Below, piece after piece: positions 25,223 to 38,820 of a stretch of 64,000 nucleotides of DNA; the stretch's first letter is position 1, and each line of letters opens with the position of its first letter. This DNA comes from Motacilla alba alba (lineage: Eukaryota > Chordata > Aves > Passeriformes > Motacillidae), in NCBI RefSeq assembly GCF_015832195.1, contig NC_052017.1, positions 48,437,652-48,501,651 of the forward strand, in the 5' to 3' direction. A program made the translations under genes and the position numbers. Under the pieces are notes generated by a model. The model saw nothing but the letters and a program-made list of their open reading frames with translations, was not told the DNA's origin and made no database searches.

Positions 25223-25435
25223 AATGTCAGTAACCTGCTGACAATCACTTAGTACTTCTATTTCTGAAAGCTTAAAAAAAATTGATAAATGTTTTGTCCA
25301 TTAAATATCACTCTATCTACTTCAAATACACAAAACCAGAGGCAGACTTTTATTGGGACCTTGCAAACTCCTATCAAGTGAAGATGAGCTTATTCACTAC
25401 TAAACCACATGTATCCAGCAGCAGTGAAGAGTGAT

Positions 25436-25492
25436 GAGTCTAACAACACACAAGGAGTCTAAAAACACGCAACTAATCTAACAACACAGAAC
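25436..25492. repeat. imperfect short tandem repeat, three units
   Basis: Three related units follow one another: GAGTCTAACAACACACAAG, then GAGTCTAAAAACACGCAAC with a short tail, then TCTAACAACACAGAAC. The unit is about 19-22 bases. Confidence 0.8.
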
Positions 25493-26096
25493 TTCAAGGA
25501 AGAGATATGTCAGATCTTACTGCCAAAATAACACTGAGGTTTTAGCAGTACGTCTTTAATCGAACTGTGCTTATGTAATCATGTGATACACTGCATACAT
25601 GCACTGTCTCTTTTCTCCCTTTGTCACTGACTTTGGAACCCCTGAACCTCTATTTTTAATAAAGCAGTCATTGTCTCAAAGATATTGAGTTTCTTCACAC
25701 TTTTTGAAAACAAGCAAGCAGATAAATGACAAGCATTATTACAACCCTTGCCCAAGGAAAGACTGAAGAGTGAGCACAACTTATTTTCCACTGGAGACTT
25801 CTCATAAGAAAGATCACGAGTCACCTAGCTCCAGGAACTGCAAGTTCCCTTTCTGTTAAATTACAGAGAGACTCCAATCACAACCCAAAAAGGAAATCCA
25901 TAAGAAATTTGACTTAGTTTGCTTTCTCAGCAAAAGTTTTATTTCCAGGTAGCACAGCCCTTGCAGGAGCAATATACTCATAATTGTGCAAGAGCTTGTC
26001 AATTCACCCATCATTTTTCCACCCACCCACCAAAATCCTTCAGCTCTCAGCCAGGCTTCTGAATTTTCAATCACTATGTACATGCTGATCATCTTA

Positions 26097-26140
26097 GGGG
26101 AAAAAAAAAGAAAAAGAAAAAAAGAAAAATAAAACAAAGT
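26097..26140. repeat. polypurine A/G run
   Basis: Nearly pure purine, GGGG then A9 and repeated GAAAAA units. Low complexity. Confidence 0.88.
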
Positions 26141-26599
26141 AAACTCTCCCCTTTTGAAATCACTTGCCACAGGATATTCTCAAACCATTCCAAACCATTA
26201 TTTTGTCTGAGTGATAACAGGAACATGTTTGTAGCTGCCTGTGAAGGCAAGGAAATGGGCTGATCCCTCTCAATATTATTCTCAACAAAATCAGCAATTT
26301 ATTTCAGGTACAATGAACCTTTTTCAGTTAAAGCTGCTGCATTTGTTTCCAGGGAGATTTCACTATATGGGTGGGTACAAAGCATGAAAAGAAACATTCT
26401 TTGACCCATTGTGTGGCAAAAAAAGATTAAAATCCAAAATGAAAAGGGGGTTGTTTGATTTTGATTTTAATTTAAAGTATATTCCTAGAGCAATTTGATT
26501 TTATATCTCAAACTTTGCAATGTTTTCAATTGAATAATTTTGCTTTCCAAACCAAGATTTTGGGGTCCCTTAAAGTAAAGGTTTTAAATTACCAAACCT

Positions 26600-26790
26600 G
26601 GCTGCAATATTAGCTATGGAAGGGCTAGTTTAATAATATTATTACACTACTTAGTTTGCAACCTTTAGCTAATTGCTTTCAGTTATCCATTAATTCAAGT
26701 TCTGATTAACTAACAGATGTTCCACTGCAACAAAAATTATTATTAGCTCTTATGTGTTCAAATGTTAAATGCAAACTCCAAGTCAGACTG
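26600..26790. promoter_or_regulatory. candidate conserved non-coding element
   Basis: Contains several homeodomain-type words (GTTTAATAATATTATTAC, GCTAATTGC, CCATTAATTC, TGATTAACTAAC) in sequence that is not simple repeat. Inference from style only; no alignment was possible. Confidence 0.2.
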
Positions 26791-27309
26791 CAGCTATATG
26801 CAAAACTCAGATAAAAATTACATTTTTATTCTCCATTCCTCTTTCTCTCTCAGAACATTCAAGCCATTTTGGCAATGGCAAAACTCCCCAAAATACTGTA
26901 GCCAATGCATTTGATAAGACCACAGCTGGTATGTACAGTACATGATCCACCGAGTGTCAGAAAAATGTGTCTGGAAGACACAAAAGGCACCTCCTTGCTT
27001 TCCAGTGGCTTTGCATGACTTAATCAGGACCAAAGGTCCAACATGGCAGGGAAGAAATTAAGATTACAGGTAAGACTATCTGACAGTCAACTCTCATAAT
27101 CATTCTGTTACATTATTATGTGATCTAGTTGCACTGGAAAAAGTTTTGTGCAATAGCTGTGTCTCCTCTTTAAATATTCTTAATTTAATAATGAATAAAT
27201 AAATGAGGGGTGGTAGAAGATATGGGGCATGTAGCAATTACAGTAGCAACAAGTAGGTTTAGGCACTGCAACTGCAAGAAAAAACATACATACTCAGTTC
27301 TCAATTACC

Positions 27310-27440
27310 ATTCTAATTAAAATAATATAAGTGAATACAACAGGACATGATGCACTAATTAAATGACTTGCATGCTACGTTGACCTCAAGCAAATACACT
27401 AGCATTGTTCATAAATAATTAGGATTTAATAATATTTTGA
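27310..27440. promoter_or_regulatory. candidate conserved non-coding element
   Basis: Contains TCTAATTAAAATAAT, CACTAATTAAATGACTTGCA and AAATAATTAGGATTTAATAA, plus TTGACCTCAAG, which resembles a nuclear-receptor half-site. Inference from motif density only. Confidence 0.22.
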
Positions 27441-30400
27441 AGGATTATTAAGACTTTTAGATGAGCCTCATTACACTTAATGAGGGCACTGTGTAAGGGA
27501 CAGTGCTCTGTAAATTAGTATTGTTCCACAGCAGTGTCAATTCTGGAAAAAAGCACAACCCCAACCTAAAAAATGCCTTCATGCACAAACACACCTTCCC
27601 CAAAATACCCCATTTTAAAGTAGAAACATTTAGTCCTCTATCACAGATTTTTGATTCTAGTTCCGTAAGCCAGAGAAGCATTGTTAGTATTGAAGCATTT
27701 TTACTTAAAATTGAAACTTTATTATTTATTAAAACAAGGTTACAAAACAAAAGTTTTAAAATTTGGGTTAGATCAAGAGTTCCTAGAGGGTAAAAGAGTT
27801 TGATTTATTTTTCCCCATTTAATAATTAACTACTCTCAGTTTTGAATTTCTAAAAGAAATATCCAATTTTCCTTTCAGATTGTTTCAATTAGTTCTCCCA
27901 GCTGAACTAAGTCAATTTGAATGCCATAAGCCAGTATAAAAAGATGCCTACTAGAACAAGAGGAAAACTTCAGGACACAGTTATGATATCAGAGCCCAAA
28001 GACTGATTTTTAATAGATTTGCTGTGTCACAATAAACTTGTTCATTTGTTTTTAGGAAATATTCTTCTTATATGAGATAAAATAAAATTTTGGAATATAT
28101 ATTAGTATATCAGCAATACTTCTAGCTTCAGCAACAGCAGCTTTTTGAATTCAACATTTTATCTCTCTTTCAAATCCCATATCCTGGGAAATTTAAAAAA
28201 CTGCTGTATTTGTTGGGAAACAGTAATATTTTCATGAAGGCCTTCAAATTCAATCTTAACAGCCACAAGAGCTTTGGAAACTTTGGTGAAGGAACAGAAC
28301 AGGAAGCTCTGGACAAGTTTAATGGTTCACGGTTGTTCAGAGTGGCCTTTAATTTCCCTGCTAGGCTTCCTCTCTAGTTTTCAGGATTCCAGAAGGAGAG
28401 GAGGAGACAAGTAAGGCTGCAAGGAGCCACACTTCATCTCACTTGCTGTACTCCCATTGCTATGTCCAGCTGGTTCCACTGGCCAGGTGTTGAGATGAAC
28501 CTGTTCAATATATAGCGCTGACATTTTGGATAAATGCTGGCCCAAGCTCTGTCTCCAGACCTTTACAGAGCTAAAAATTCTGCTCATTACTTTGCCTCAT
28601 TATTTCTGTTCTTGGTTGTGACTATGCAAGAACTATCTCTTGCAAGTTTCTAATTTTATATGCGCAGGAAAGCATTTGCAAGCTCAGGACGATCGCTAAA
28701 AGAGTAGAGTTCATCCAGGTCAAATACAAACAGATACTAAATCCAATGGTGGCTTTATTTCATGCTAAAATATGAGAAAAAAATATTGCATGGGAGTAGA
28801 CTTCTGTGTAGAAAAAATAGTTGCACAGTGGCACTTATTAGCCTAACAGTGTATGACTCTTGGAATACAGTCTATGCCTGTCCCTAGAAATGTGAAACCT
28901 AAAGTAGGCAACATAACTTTACATCCAAAACAAACAGCATAAGAAGATAAAGATCTAATCCCTGAGAAGAGCATGATGCTCTTTCGTCATTTAAATCAGA
29001 AGTAATTTTATGGAGGCTTAAAAAACACTCACAGGCTTCCCGGAAAACATGTTTTAAAACTGATTCCAGACTGTGGTTTTTTGAGAAGAAAAAACCAAAC
29101 AAACAGCTCAGATATTTCAACTTCAGATACATCCATCCCCCTGAGAATCAAAACACAAGGTGCTCACAGGTAATTCAATTAATGGTGCAGGAGACTGGGA
29201 GAAAAACACAAGTTGAATTATTCCCAGAATCTGAGCAACAAAAGGTAACCTTCTCATAGAAACAGAGAAGATGAGGCCTTCTCACTGTTAAAAAAGAATT
29301 CATTATGAAATTCAGGAAGGGCAACTGCAATCCAACACCACATCAGCCTAAATTTTCAAGGCAATTAGGGATTAAAGTCCCTAACTGAATAAAATTAATA
29401 TACTTGATTTAAAGAACAAAGATATAAATAACTGGGAAATTTTAACGTATGTTAAATTGAACATAAAGAAAAAAAAAGTGTAGTCCAAATTTACTTTCTG
29501 TTGGTGAGATTTAAACTGGAATGCTTGAGCGCTGGGAAAGAATTACAATACATGGAGAAGACAAAAAAACATAGGAAAAGCAGGGAGTACAAATCAACTG
29601 TACTCTTACTAAGATGGCACAAAACCTCCAGGAAGACATTGGAAAGATGAAGTCATGGTAAAAAGCCATGCTGAGAAAACACCCATATGTTCTCTCCTGT
29701 AATCAGAGGATGATGGCAGGAAACAGTATGCATCTATGGCAGGTAAATATTTTTTTCCATCATGAAAGCAGAAATGGAGTGATATATAGCAAAACTAGCC
29801 AAAGAAAGTCCAAGTACCTTTGACTGCTGTGTTCAAAATGTTTACTGAAGAAAATAAAAACAAACAAATGAGAAGACAAAACCACTCAACTTCCTTTATC
29901 CCCTCCTGTCTCCCCCTCACTCGTCTTCATTTATTTCACAGTTTGTTCCCATGGGGTTGGTCACTTTCCTCATGTTCTCAAATGACCCTTTTCACACTGC
30001 AAAAGAATAGTTATCTCAGTTTTGTATTTGCATTTATTCTTCATCTTTATTAATGCATTTAGGTCAAGAAAGACATATCGTGACTACTTTTTTAAATTTA
30101 TTGTTACATTTTCATTTGTGAGAGAACTTTTTATTCAGGAAATTAAAGCCAACCTCAAAAGGGGCAAACTAACATCTCACACCAGTTACAATTAGGGGGC
30201 GAATGACAAATTATAGTTCTAATATCAAGGATCTCTTATCCAGAGCTGAGTGAAACATTGAGCAAGAACATCAGATTCACTTCTGCTTCATGTCTACTGG
30301 ATCATCAAACAGAAGAGAAAATTGGCAGCTACATATGATGAACTCTGGCAATTCACACAGCAAGAAAGTGTTCCACCTCTGTCCCCTACTCATCTGTCAA

Positions 30401-33400
30401 ACTGCCCTGCATGGAGCTTCTGTTTCCAAAGGGAGTTCTGTTGAAAATTCCTCCTTTCCTCACAAATACCTAGATGGTCCCTTTTAGGGTCTTTACAAGG
30501 CATTGAGTTTTCTCTATTCCAAAGGGAAAGAAATACAGTAAAAGCTTGCTTATCAAGCCACCCAAAGTACTGAACAACTGGATGGGAACCTGAAAAGTCT
30601 AAGCTGTAAAAAAGAGAAACTCTTCCTCACCTGCTGCAGCTATATGCTCAGGTTATATCATGCTGCCTGTGTTTAAGTCCTACAATTCCAGCACTGCTGA
30701 TCTCTTGAGGGCTTGTCCTCTCCAGAGCTGGTCTCACATGTCATATTGTTAGGTAGCCAGAGTACTGCATGATTTGATCAGGAAAGATTCATTTTGAGAC
30801 TTTCTCTTGTTCTCACCAAGGGTCCCATACAATATTCAGAAATCATTCTGAAAAATTAATCTGAGCCTACTAAGACACTCTTCAACAAAGCAATTCATCA
30901 TAACTCCTCTTCAGCCTTATGCAATTAGCACAAGGTGGATTTCCAGACAGAGCATAAAGCACAGTATTCAGCGAGGTGTGCAGATCACCCCTCTCAATTC
31001 TGACTACTGAGTGAAAAAGTCTAGAGGTAATTTCTGGGGAGAGTGAGAAAATAAAAAAAAAATCACATGAAATCAGGTACGGATAATCAAAACCTCAAAA
31101 TGCCAGTTAATTTAAGGCATTAGGAAAAGTGATTGCTTAAAGAACCAGATTGAAATAGTGAGCATCATTATAGGAAAGGGTAACAGATAATAGATAAATG
31201 TTTAAACATCTGGTGGTAGCTGGTGAATTAGAATTTCTTGTATGAATTGATACGGCCCAAATTTTAAGCAAGTAACCAATTATCAATATTTTCATCCTCT
31301 CTCCTCCAAAACAGACTAATGCCATCAACTCATAAACAATGCAAGACAACCCTTTGTTAGATCTGGTCTGCTCCTTCAGACAAGAAATCGCTCAACTTCA
31401 AGAGCGATTCTAACTCAAGAACAGCTTCTTTGATACCTAAGAGCACCAAACTTCTCTTGCCTTTCATATGAAATTTTTTAGCTTCTAATTTTAGTGCTTA
31501 GACTCAAAACTCAATAAAAATAGAGACTTTTTTAATATTCAGCTCTTCCAGTTCAATGGTGTGGATCAAACAACTTCCAACAATGTTTGGAGAGCATCCA
31601 AACATGGCAAATTTCTAGCAAGTTGAGACGGAATGATCCTTTTTCTTTGCTTTGATTAAATAATAAGTTGGTTTTTTTTATTTAGGTATTAGAGTTATTA
31701 AGTTGGTAAGAAATAGATAATCCATGTCTTAGCAGTATCATTCATAATGACTTACACTCTTTGGGCACTCTTTATGCTACTGACACTCCTATAATCAATG
31801 CATCTGTGCAAATTTATGTTCGCAGAGCCTGGCCCAAGATTATAGAAGAGCATTAGCCAGAATCACACTTTCAAGTGTCTTTGAGAAGGGCAAAATTAAC
31901 GTAACATTTACACCTGTAATTCACCTCTAGGATTTATATAGAGTGGGATAAACTTCAGGTTCTCTCTAATCAGTTCAGAATAAAGCTATTTCCTTCCAAT
32001 ATACTGCTATTATTTTTTCCAAAACAAAAATACTTTTGTTATAATTTATTTCATTTTTAAAGACTCAGCTTTAAACAAATCCCAGCTTTGTAGCCTAAAG
32101 ACAGAAAGGAATAGAAGAGAAAAATCAGTGCAATATTATTGAGTCATTATCTTTGAATGTTCTGGCTTTGTTTACAGTTCTTAATTTATTTTGATCACAC
32201 ACATGATGGATGGGAATGTCACAAGCTATCTATAACAAGTATTTTAAGCCTTCTAAAAAACAGCTGCCTTCAAAAGATTTCAAAGGATATTTCACTAAAC
32301 TCTGCTCAGTTCCAACAGGCTGATACTACTACAGATACTACTCTATTACCTACTGGTCTCTCATAAGTCAATGAGAGATGCAGGTGCTAAAAACACCTCA
32401 AGACCTGGCTCAACAAAGAATTCACAATATGTGGTTAAAAGACCACCATCCACCACCCATTCTTTTCCCACACTGAAGGAAAACTTCAACTGGCATAACA
32501 GTTTTGCTCAGACTAGAAAGAAGTTGATGGTCTGTATACCTCTATGATCAGTGTCAATCCTCTAAGTATCTATCCAGTCAATAACTTGTATTCAATTTTT
32601 ATTTTTAAAATACAACATTGTGCTATTTAGAAACACATTTTTGATTAAAAGAAGACACAAATCTTTCCCTAACTGAAAATGTGTGATTAACCTCGTGCCC
32701 ACAGTTACTTTTGAACAAAAGAAATCGTGACAAGACATCATGCACTGAAGCTTGAAGCTGCAACTTTCAAAGATGACTGTAAAGGTATCACTTAAATTAT
32801 GATTATATGTAAACTGATATGGTCCAAATTTAGCTCAGATGCCCATCACACTCCTCCAAAAAATCATGCTCCTTATATTTCTTTAAACCTGCTGTTGTCT
32901 GAAATATTTGAAAATTTTTTTCAGCATCTGACTTCTATGACAAATTTGCTAAGGACACACATATATTGATTGCAGAGGCATGTTCACAGCATCTAAAAAG
33001 ATTTTCCTTATTCAAGTGTATCTGAAATGTAGAGAGGCTACCATATTACATGTATATGCCCTAGGATGTCTTGCTTTTACTGGTCCTATGGGGAGATTAT
33101 TATAAGAGTATGATATGTGGCATTTGGAGCTCTAGCATTCAAGATCTTCTGTGCATCATAATTTTGTGTAGAGATAAAAGCATTTGATTGGCATAGGCTC
33201 ATGTAGAAACAGTATTTTTCTTCACACATACAAAGAAAGCTCATTTTACCTTTCAAAAATAAGATAAATCAGAATTAATGCAAATACTAAGATAAACACT
33301 GATGGCATGGTAACTAAGACATGAGTCTTTCTCTCACATCAGGCCATTCGTTCAGATGTTACCCATGTCTGAAGCCGAGGAGACTTATTTTTGCTAATAA

Positions 33401-34016
33401 ATGAGGGAATACCAATTGCTTTTGCAGAAGTGACAATTTTAACATACCCAGCAGATCCCTGTGTGAAAGACATCTCTCCTAAATGCAAGCAATGTTAATT
33501 GAAACTTAAATTTTAGGATATTCTCATGATAAGAACTGGGCAAAGAAGCAATACCATGCGCTATAAGGTCGTCCTGTATTCCCCTTCACATAAACAATTT
33601 GTACAAGAGCTTGGTAGTCAGTTTTTACTACAAAGAAAACAAATATCAAGCTACAATCTGTAGCTTCCTGAAGTTAATCAGAATTCCATTTGTACTTGGT
33701 TCACATTGCAGGACAGCCATTACCTACAAGGTCAGTATGTTTACATCTAATAAAATAAAAATTTAATTAATAAAAAAGGATTTCTATTTACAGCCACACA
33801 AACTAATAAAAAAATAATAAAAAATAAGGAAGGGCCCATTCCTGATTCGGAGAGCCCCAGATGAGCTGGTAAGAGGGTTGCAAATTGAACCACATCAGAG
33901 TTTTTTACTCTTCATCTCAAAAACAGAGTACCAGCTGCAGGGCTAGGATGCAGCAGAGAACTACATCTACTTTATATAGCACAATAAGCAGTGGGAATGA
34001 GGGGGCAGGGAAGAGA

Positions 34017-34053
34017 CAGAGAGAGAGAAAGAGAGAGAAAGAACAGAAGGTTT
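34017..34053. repeat. (GA)n-rich simple repeat
   Basis: AGAGACAGAGAGAGAG followed by AAAGAGAGAGAAAGAACAG. The arginine/glutamate-alternating peptide it encodes on the plus strand is an artefact of the repeat. Confidence 0.93.
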
Positions 34054-36438
34054 TGTTCATTGAGCAAAAGGGAAACACTTATCTTTCCCAGCATCATTTT
34101 CAGAAAGCTCCCCAACAGCTGGTTAAGAGCTCTGAAACTAAAGTCCTTTTTTTTTTTTCTTACTCCTCCCATCTTTCCCTCCTATAATATGGAAGGGTGG
34201 AAAGGATCATTTTACCCTCACCAGGTGCCCAAATGATCCTCTGAAACAGAACTCAGGACCCCAAAGCTATTTCCACATCTCCCTAACACTTTCATCCCTG
34301 GCTGAAAATTGGAAGGACCTGTGGCTGTCAGAAGGGTTTCCCCTTGGTCTACTGCACTTCTCCAAGCTGAGCAATGCTAGTAGTTACATTAGGACATAAA
34401 ACCAAGCAAGAAAGCCCCAAGAAGGGTAACTCCACTCTTTGATGTCCCAGGCCAGGCAGTGCAAAGAAGACAGACACTATTGCCCAAACCCATGAGGCAG
34501 GCAGATCATATCCCACACTGGACCACTTCACTAGTGTTAAAAGGAAAAGTGAACTTCAAGAAAGGCAATTCTAGAAAAAGAAGTCTAGGGAGGAACTAGA
34601 GAGGACTTGAAACAGCCAAAATAGACTGAGGCTTTTGGTTTGGTTTTGGCAGAGGGTTTTTTTGATTGTATTTCTCAGTTTTTCAGACTTCTCAATGATT
34701 ATTTGTTCATCTCCATTTACCAGCTATGCAGCATCTTAATTCACTTCTATTTTAGATTTTGTCAATTACTTAATCTTTCTCTACTGCTCACCTCTGTCTA
34801 CCTCACCCTCCAATGCTTTATCTTCCTCTGAAATATATCCCCTCCTAACTGAATTTGTTGTCACTATTTTTCTCGGAGAAAAAAAAAAAAATCACCATTT
34901 AGCAACATGCTACAGACTCCATGGTGCAACTTTGTCCTTTTAGGTGGCCAAGTGCAACAACTATTCCTTAGGCACTGCTCTCAAACACCATAAAAACAAA
35001 TGCCATCCACAGGGCTCTCCTAACAAGCACTGTATTTAAAACAGCCTTTGACATGCTGACAGTAGAGTAACTCTGTAAACATCCCCATTTGCTTGCATCA
35101 TACTTGACTAACAGAGCTGCTCTTGATGAAGAATGACATTTTGAGTGATGGAACCAAAGCTACCAGGGAATTCAGTTATTTCTAAAGATCTCTAAGCAAA
35201 TTGTTTAACTTGCCAAAAACATTTTTCTTCAATGTTTTTTACATGAAAAAAAGAAACGTTTTGAAACGAAACTGTCTTGAAAAAAAAAAAAAAGAGGTTA
35301 TAACAAAATGGTTAAACAACTGTAGAATGAAATGTTTCCCTTCATTAGGCAAAGGATTTCAACTCAGTCCAAATTGGCTTGGGGAAGGAGACAGGAAGTC
35401 AGGGAAGTGAGCAGAGTGTGCAATACCAAGTGAGAGAAGGTGAGACACCCACCTTAGAAGACATTCCTTTAGATTATTAATTTACAAGAAAAAGAAAATT
35501 ATCAATTCAATGAGCAAACTGGAGTGGCTGTTATACATGTTATGGATGTTATCAACACTTGATTGACTTGTCACTTCCATGTGGCTGTCTGGTCTTACTT
35601 TCATACACTTTTTCTTTGCTGACATCTCTGGAGAGCTCTCTAGATCTGTTATCCAGGGACACCTGGCTTTGCCCCCATAACAATTCAGGTCTCCATAATA
35701 CAAATCTTTTACATCAGTTAGATGCTGCCCTCGATATCCTGCTTATCTATTATCCTCTAAATACCAAAGGCTTTGGGAAGGAGATGACGGAAGTTCACAG
35801 CTGCGGCTTATCTCTAAAGGCAGTTTCAGATGCCAGTTCAAGGTCTTGACTTTAATCTTCAAAGCAATTAACAGATGAGCCTCTGGTGCACTGGGGATCA
35901 AATTCCTATCTGCACATTTCCTAAACAGTTGTGCTTCTTTGGGACAATACTGATCACAAAACCCAGACCAAGCTTCACAAGAGCTGGAGGAAAACATTTT
36001 CTGTCATAAGAATAGGCTATGAAACAAGCCTCCATGGGAGAATTCAGAGCTTCACTCCACTTTCTTTTGTGCTACTTTAAGCCTTCTGCTACAGAAACAT
36101 CAAAATATTTTCCCCTACCCTGTCCCCAAATTAATTGAAAAAAAAAAACCAAAATAACAAAACAAAACATGGAAAGTGTTTTATTGAAATGGAAAAAGAG
36201 CAGAGAATTTTTTAAGTATCCAGGAGAGTTTTAGCTAGTGTTATTGTTATAGGAAAAGGTACAGGCAACAATGTGAGCTAATCAGGATTGTATGTGATGC
36301 ACTCACATGAGCCAGTAGCTTTGTGTTAGCCTTGCAAACCACAGTTTGGAAAACACTGCACCAATAAGTAGAATCATGAAACAAACACACTGTAACTAAT
36401 TTTTTTTCTTCAAAACAGAGGCATTTGTTTTGAAGCAG
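34054..36438. other. unique non-coding DNA, nothing recognised
   Basis: Includes a slightly GC-richer stretch near 34200-34530 and A-runs near 34879 and 35280. Overlapping frames on both strands in 35559-35997 (96 and 84 codons) show no recognised domain and no clear splice-site context. Confidence 0.5.
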
Positions 36439-36490
36439 AAGTAATATAATATATATAATATATATTATAAAATAATAATATAATATATTC
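36439..36490. repeat. AT-rich, partly palindromic tract
   Basis: Made only of TAATATAATATATA-type words in both orientations for about 50 bases. Low-complexity DNA that could form hairpins. Confidence 0.88.
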
Positions 36491-38820
36491 TACATGGCCA
36501 ATCTATCACCACCTCAAAAACATCTTCTATGCCAAACTCACATACATAATCAAAATTATTAAACACGAAAAAATATGCCTTTGAAACATTAGGTTCTGTT
36601 TCTCTTGATACACAGTCCAACAGAGGGGCATCCAACAGAGCACAGAAAGTTAAACAGCTGCAGTCATCGCAAAAATGAGCTGAAATAATGAGCATAAACA
36701 GGCAGGAGAAAACTGTGTGTCAGTGCATGGGTGAATGCCCAAAACTAACCTCCTGAACTCTCAAGCAGGAGTCTGATACTTGCTAGCTGCAACCAGTATG
36801 GACTGCTAATAAAGAAATATGAGATCAACCCACCAATTAAGAGGCTGCACCTCTGCCATGCTTCTGCACATACTCCATTTAGAATGGATAAACTGGGAGG
36901 TTATTCCCAGCTAAAAAGATAAGACATGGTGCCTTAAAATGAAAATGTGGCATCTGGAAGGTGAAGATACTGGCCAAGGGAGAAGCCTACAGAAAAATAA
37001 AAGGGTTGATGCTGGAAATAATGGAAACATGGAAACCAATGCCAGGGGATGCCCATGAAGCTGGGACAATGGTACTCAAAACCAGTAACTAAAAAAAGCA
37101 TTAGAGGAGAAAACACAGTTTTCTGGTAAAGCTGTGCCCTCCCTTCAAGGGAGGGAGGTCAGACCATAGGAACGATACACTAGGGCTGTAACAGCCACAG
37201 AGAATAAACACAAAATAAATGAAAAATTCCCACTGAAGTTTTTGCAGAGGTGATACTCCCTACCTACTCAAGGATTCTGGATGAACCTTTGAAAGAGTGC
37301 TATGGGATGAGAAGGAAGCAGGGAGGAAGAAGTGCTGCTGTTAATTTGGCATTCATTTAAAGGAGCTGAATGGGAGCCAGAAGTAGTACAGATGGCATCT
37401 CAATTCTTTAGGAAAAAAAATATTTTTAACTCAATAACTTTTTGGTTCTGTGAAGGCATTTTTAGCTGTGAAGGAAGGACAGTTAAGAGTAGTAGTTAAA
37501 AGCTCAGCTTTTAGACGACAGTCCTGAAAGCCATTTCACAAAGTGATGGCTAATGATGTGCACACAAAGTTTCTTCAGAGTGAAAAAAGCTGCTGGGTAG
37601 TAGGGATGCAGAGAGTTGTTGTCAGGCATCCTAAGGAAGGACACTAACCAACACAAGAGAGACAATCCTGTTATCTTTGCACAGGGCAGGAGGGAAGTGT
37701 GGAGTTTATAAAAAATTATAAATTCTGCTTTGTTCTTTGTACTGAATACTAACTCCAAGACTCCTCTGGTACACAACAGTATTCCAGCCAGCTGCCTGGT
37801 TTTCAGACACCTGAATAAAAGTCAATCTGACAGCCATTAAAGCTTCAAATCTGGAATTTTGACTGCATCTCAAACAATGATTTATCTCATGAAATCAGTA
37901 GCACAAGGACCTGCAAGGGACACAGGTGGAAAAAACGTTATGGTTTTGGAGTTTGTCACCTTGCACAGAAATTCTGTATGTGTTTAAGAGTAACATTTTT
38001 TTCTGACTAGGAAAATCAGTCAAACCCACAAGCAAAGACTTGCAAGAACAACTAGCAAGAAAAATTGGGCAAGAAAAATGACCCAACAAAATATTGCTAG
38101 AATACTGACACATTAAAAAGGTCACATTCAGATAAGATATGAAGAACCTCAAAGCATGTTGAAAAGCTGCAATTTTGAGTTCCTCTGGTAAGATACTCTC
38201 TCTAAAGTTGCAGTACTCAGTTCCTTTGCATTATGTTAATTTACTTTGATTCCCAGTGGCTAAATCCTAGGACACCACAAGAGAATGGAATGCAAATGTC
38301 TTGGGGGAAAAGGTGAAGAGGGAAAGGAAGTAGCTCTCAAAATACAGCAGGCATTAATCTAAATAATTTATTACAACAGACTAAGCATTTGGGCTCAGTG
38401 CATACCCATGGTAGGATGCGGCTGACTGGTCTAGTCCAACAGGAGAGGGGCCTAGACAGTTTAAGAGATTAAACTTTCTCAGAGATGGAAAGAGGTAGAA
38501 ATTCTACCAAAGCCCTGGGTCCTGAAGCAGGTACTGGCAGTACTGCACTGCTTTATCAAGTCCCTATTTCTGTCAGCTTCCATGTTAGGTTTCCTAAGCT
38601 ACGCCACTTTGTCTTGGGCCAAATCTGTTTATTCCCAACTCTGCTGCAGTCTATAGCAGGATCAAACAAAGAACAGCAGGAAGTTGTAGAATCCCAAATT
38701 TTACACCAGTCTGATGACACTTTCCAACAAAACTACATTAGTTCTATTTGCTGGAACAGAGACTTCTGATTTCTCCCTTCCTTCCTCTGTGAGGAAGAGT
38801 CCTCCAAGGAACAATGATTC
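36491..38820. other. unique non-coding DNA
   Basis: No transposon or coding signal recognised, apart from the small hairpin at 37137-37155. Confidence 0.55.
37137..37155. repeat. perfect 9-base hairpin
   Basis: CCCTCCCTT at 37137-37145, one base, then the exact reverse complement AAGGGAGGG at 37147-37155. With a 1-base spacer this is a near-perfect palindrome, unusual here because it is GC-rich. Function unknown. Confidence 0.85.

Larger units (their letters stand above)
25493..34016. other. unique non-coding DNA with minor simple repeats
   Basis: About 8.5 kb without a recognised transposon, RNA gene or exon. A polypurine run lies at 26097-26140. Homeodomain-like words are dense in 26600-26790 and 27310-27440. 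Reading frames are at most 104 codons. Confidence 0.55.

Noticed and set aside
33991..34236. Frame encoding alternating Arg-Glu
   Set aside because: It is a translated (GA)n repeat, not a protein.
35743..35997. 84-codon minus-strand frame overlapping a 96-codon plus-strand frame, considered as a possible exon or retrocopy
   Set aside because: No family could be named and the flanks lack a convincing polypyrimidine tract and acceptor site. Left as unique DNA.
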